This document shows, in pieces, positions 60,390 to 64,000 of a stretch of 64,000 nucleotides of DNA. The position numbers and the translations under genes are program-made. This DNA comes from Dryas octopetala (lineage: Eukaryota > Streptophyta > Magnoliopsida > Rosales > Rosaceae). The stretch is taken from the NCBI GenBank assembly GCA_963921425.1, contig OY992836.1:13781614-13845613 (forward strand), in the 5' to 3' direction. How positions within the stretch are numbered: the stretch's first letter is position 1; each line of letters begins with the position of its first letter. The notes under the pieces were generated by a model. That model was not told the origin of the DNA. It was given only the letters and a program-made list of their open reading frames with translations, and did not search any database.

Positions 60390-62654
60390 GCAAAAGAGGC
60401 ACCAAGTGGTAAGTACCAATTAGATGGAGTAGCTAACATTTTGAAAAGTCGTTGAACCAGCTCCAACGGCAGTATGGTCCTCCTTATAAGTTAGTCTTTA
60501 AAGATAAACTAAGCCTATAAAGCTTTAACATGGCATCATGTGTATAAACTTGGGTCGATATGTCGCTTATAAACTCCTTTTTAAGAATGAATTAGGTTAA
60601 TTGGACTTTAATACAATATTGGATCATGAAGGTGGGTAGTTGGGTACAGATATCTATGCTGCCTTGATCATTTTTAATTGTGTTTTCAGAGTCTTAATTA
60701 AAATATTTGGTGGTCTAACATTTGGGCTGTACTATGGCCATCCTCCACAGGCCACACGTACACATGGTCAAAGTATCTGCGATTGCTTTCATTGCTTGCT
60801 CAAAAAGGACCTTCTCCTAATTTAGCTAATTAGCTTCACTACAGTACAGTCAATATAATTTATAGTGTTTATTAGATATAGAGGAAACAAGTGTTTTTGA
60901 GTTATATAAACATTTGAGTATTTTCTATATGAATTCCTATACAAGTATATGTTTTTTTAAAGTACTTACTTCTAATAAAATTGCTATAAAAAAGTTAATA
61001 CTAAATCAAAGCACTTCTTAACGAAACATACTCAAACAGACCTTAAATAGACCTCACATAGACCTAAAGAAAATGGTGAATACATCGGTGGTTCAAATTC
61101 GTCCTATCCAATCCAATTGACTTTGACAATTCAGATTTCATAGACTCAATAGTCTCAAACAAAATATATGAGCAAGGCTCCTCCAATCACGCCACAAGGG
61201 TGCCACTTTCCATGCAAACATTTTCCCCTCAATTTCTCACAAGACAATGACCAATTCGTAATCATATATATATGCATGAGGGTCGGTTAGTCTGTAAGTC
61301 AGTCAATCAGTCAGTGTGCAGATTAATTGGCACTTGAGCTTCAACAATGCTCACAATCCTTCGAATTCGATCTATGAGCCTAGAACTAATATATGGTTGA
61401 AAAGCAACACAACTCTACGAGACCTTTACCCCCAATTAATACTCAGTATATAACAAGAAACACAACACTATTTGGAACTTAAAAAAATCATGAAATCAAA
61501 TTAACTATAAAATAAGTTGATCAAATCTATAAATTTTTCTTTAACAAAATAACGTACATATTAAACTATTTAATTTTACATAATTTAACTACATACTATA
61601 ATTTGTTTCTTTCTTCAATTTTTGTTTCTCAAAGCAACTAGTAGCTAGCTAGCTATTTTGTGACCCTAAACTGAGATCGAAAAATTATTATGTGTATCTG
61701 ATATACTGTCATGTGGTGTAATTAACCCAACATATTATAATATGGGTGAATATTATTAATAATATATGCTACTAATATAAATATATCGTTTAATAATACT
61801 CATATATATTATATTGATTATACCACATAATAATGTATCGGATACCCAAATACTTTTTTCACATAGGTCAAAGACTCAAAGGGACTCGAGATATGATGTT
61901 TCTTGTCATCTTCTCTAGATCCTATAATTCCAAGATTGCAGCAGCATGCCTGTTAGCCTATTAGCTAGGCCTAGGAGTCAAAAATTTGGGCATTGTGGAA
62001 AAACTAGTCACGTATGTGGTAATATAGTTTCTCACATTTCGTTGTGTTTATTAGTGATAAGATGAATGCTAGTTTTTTTTTTTTTTTTTTGGTGACATTC
62101 TCTTTTATTAATTATTATAATTTTATAAAATAATCTAAAAAATAAATAGCAATTTACATTTAAATTAATAAAGCATTTAATATTACATAATAGTCAACAT
62201 AAATTTTTTGTTTTCCATAAAAGTCATTAGATTTAAAAATTTTATCTCACTTTAGTTATTAAGCCCAATTCACTAACCGATGTCATGTATTTTGATGCGT
62301 TAAAAAATATTAATTCGCCTATTCCATTTCTTTATTACTTATAGGCGTAAAATTACGACATTGTCTTTGATATAGTTTACGGTATAGAAATGAATTTAGA
62401 GTATATAAATGAGGTTTAGAGTTTAGAAATAGAGTTCTGGAGCTTATGGCTTAAGGTTTAAGTCTCCAGTTTTGGCTAGCCCTAAGTCGTTTTGCTGCAT
62501 AGCAGTCAAACACAAAACTAATACAAATATAAATCTGTATACTAATGTATGTTTATTGATCTATTGTAATTATTTTTTTCATTTTATAGTGACTAAAATG
62601 AAATTATGAAAAAGTGCATTGATTATTTATTACTTTGAAAAGTTTTATTGATTT
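60390..62654. other. Intergenic region, no gene seen
   Basis: AT-rich DNA with no credible open frame. It holds one possible hairpin (61694-61845, separate entry) and an 18-T run at about 62073. Nothing else was recognised. Confidence 0.5.
61694..61845. mobile_element. Possible MITE hairpin
   Basis: GTATCTGATATACTGTCATG...GTGTAATTAA on the left pairs imperfectly with the reverse complement of the right side, GTATCCGATACATTATTATG...GTATAATCAA. Both continue into TATTATTAA words near the centre. No target duplication was seen. Confidence 0.4.
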
Positions 62655-63738
62655 AGAGTGCTGCTATTTGCACACCTTTTTTTTTCTTGTTGCACATCAT
62701 TTTCTCACTTTTTCTCATTTCACACCCTCACACTCCTCCCACAATTAAATTTTCTCATACACACCTACTCTCAATTACCTTAATATCCATAAACACACCT
62801 CATCAACTCCACAAAAAAAAAACAGTCAGCCCTTTCTCCTCCCTCCCCCATACCACCTCCCTCACCGAACCACCTCCGCCCTTCACCCGACCCACCCAAC
62901 CTCCCCCTCTCTCTCTCTCTCTCTGCCCAGCTCGCGCCCGACCACGTCGTAGTGTCAGCTTCCTCTGCACCGACCACCAGCTCGCAGCTCACGCCAATAT
63001 TAGCTCTTGTTCCACTAATTCCAACAAACCTTAATCGGTATACATTTGCCTTGCAGAATTGTCTCCTGCCTTGTGTGTAAACCGCCTTGATAGATCATTG
63101 TTTTAACTAAAGTTCTTGTCACCTAGCCAAAAATCTAGTCTTGACGAAATAATCCACTTGAAGGGGAAATTATGTGATGAATAATAAAATTGTTGCAGGA
63201 AGAAATTATTTAATCCCTCTCTCTCTCACACACATAATGGAATAATAAACCCAAATAGGGTTACAGAGTCACAAAGGCAACTTAAGAATTGAAATACTTG
63301 TAAGCAATGTCTATATCTTCCTTCCCATATATCTCTCTCACACTGCAGTTAATGATGGAAGTAAAAAAAAAAACCAACAGTGATGATTCATTTCAACATA
63401 CAGGTTGGATAGAACTTAATGTTTTGATTATTTTAGGGAAGGATAAAAAACTGAATGGTCATCTTTTATTTTCGTATCAATGATGCGTGTGCTGCGAGCT
63501 TCAATGATAGGTGGATCGGGTGAAGGGGGAGGGAGGGAGGGAGGCTGGGAGCTTCAATGTTGGTCGGGGTAGAAGTTTCTGATCGGGTCAGACAAACAGA
63601 GAAAGGGATAGAGGAGAGAGGAAAAGAGAGATGAGTGTGTGAATTAGTCTTTTCATATTAGGATAATTTTGTAAATTCATTAATTAAGGGATGTGGGTGT
63701 GCAAAAAGAAAAAAAAAAAGTGCAAATAGTAGCACTCT
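62655..63738. mobile_element. Second inverted-repeat element with GC-rich core
   Basis: The left end reads AGAGTGCTGCTATTTGCACAC. The right end on the other strand reads AGAGTGCTACTATTTGCAC. The pairing goes on more loosely inward (CTCACTTTTTCTC... against CTCATCTCTCTTTTCCTC...). The core is C/T-rich on the left (62830-62935) and G/A-rich on the right (63515-63640), the same design as the 24.6-kb element. The word GAGGGAGGCTGGGAGCT (about 63538) is shared with it exactly. No exact target duplication was found. The open frame at 62687-63034 is low complexity and not a gene. Confidence 0.6.
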
Positions 63739-64000
63739 TAATTTATTTGTAATTAATAAAAAACTAAACGATTTCAATTATGAAATACATTGAAAAATAA
63801 GAATAATGAGAATAAAAAGAAAATGTAATTTCCTTATCATGTTGTAAATATCATTAATTATGTGGCTGTCCATTATCATGTTCAATATTTATCTCTTGTA
63901 TTATCTAGAGCAATTGTATAGATAATTATGAGGAGTCCAATTCATTGTAAAATAGGAGACCTTAATGGTCTATCTCAGATCATCCAAGAGCCTATAAATA
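63739..64000. other. End of window, AT-rich, no feature seen
   Basis: Short AT-rich stretch with no gene or repeat recognised. Confidence 0.4.

Noticed and set aside
62073..62090. 18-T run followed by GGTGAC as a micro-insertion
   Set aside because: No direct repeat could be found on the two sides.
1..64000. tRNA, rRNA, CRISPR arrays, bacterial operons, viral genes
   Set aside because: Looked for by eye on both strands and not found; a tRNA scan would be needed to exclude an isolated tRNA gene.

Overview
The window is nuclear DNA of a flowering plant. It is AT-rich, its genes have many GT-AG introns, and it carries plant-specific gene families (extra-large G protein, RUS/DUF647, REM/B3, JINGUBANG-type WD40, a plant VPS13). 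Gene content and intron style suggest a core eudicot, probably a rosid. A Rosaceae-like tree or shrub is my guess, but the window alone cannot prove it. I saw no rRNA, tRNA, CRISPR or bacterial feature.

Layout. 0.9-9.9 kb: two tandem VRN1-like REM/B3 genes (+), copies of one segment of about 2.7 kb, separated by a spacer that holds a small LTR element (TRIM) with a captured foreign fragment. 11.3-12.4 kb: an AT-rich block of three related long repeat units. 12.9-16.1 kb: a ten-exon RUS4-like gene (+). 16.9-22.3 kb: an eight-exon extra-large G-protein gene, XLG1-like (-). 22.8-27.0 kb: a transposon-rich gap with a MITE-like repeat, a hairpin MITE and a 1.29-kb long-TIR Mutator-like foldback element with a perfect 9-bp target duplication. 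27.06-28.49 kb: an intronless WD40 gene of JINGUBANG type (-). 30.4-52.5 kb: one giant VPS13-type lipid-transfer gene of 36 coding exons (+), which I could join in frame to 3,202 codons plus stop. 56.1-56.4 kb: a short unrecognised 99-aa gene (+) with a good TATA box. 57.4-59.1 kb: a five-exon NOL7/NUC129-like nucleolar gene (-) whose promoter has telo-box and site II motifs. 59.3-64 kb: gene-free, with a second hairpin MITE of the 23.8-kb family and a second GC-cored inverted-repeat element.

The genes do not form a pathway; this is an ordinary stretch of eukaryotic chromosome. The most unusual signal lies between and inside the genes. At least nine places carry a 13-22 bp insertion made of a short core, usually ending GACC, GGCC or GACCC, followed by an A-run. 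Each is flanked by an 11-18 bp direct duplication of the target. They look like extremely truncated retroposition events from one RNA family. One of them creates the start codon of an upstream ORF in the leader of the 99-aa gene.

Exon borders were placed by eye from frame continuity, GT/AG signals and family knowledge. All seven multi-exon or long models close in frame, but no transcript evidence was available.
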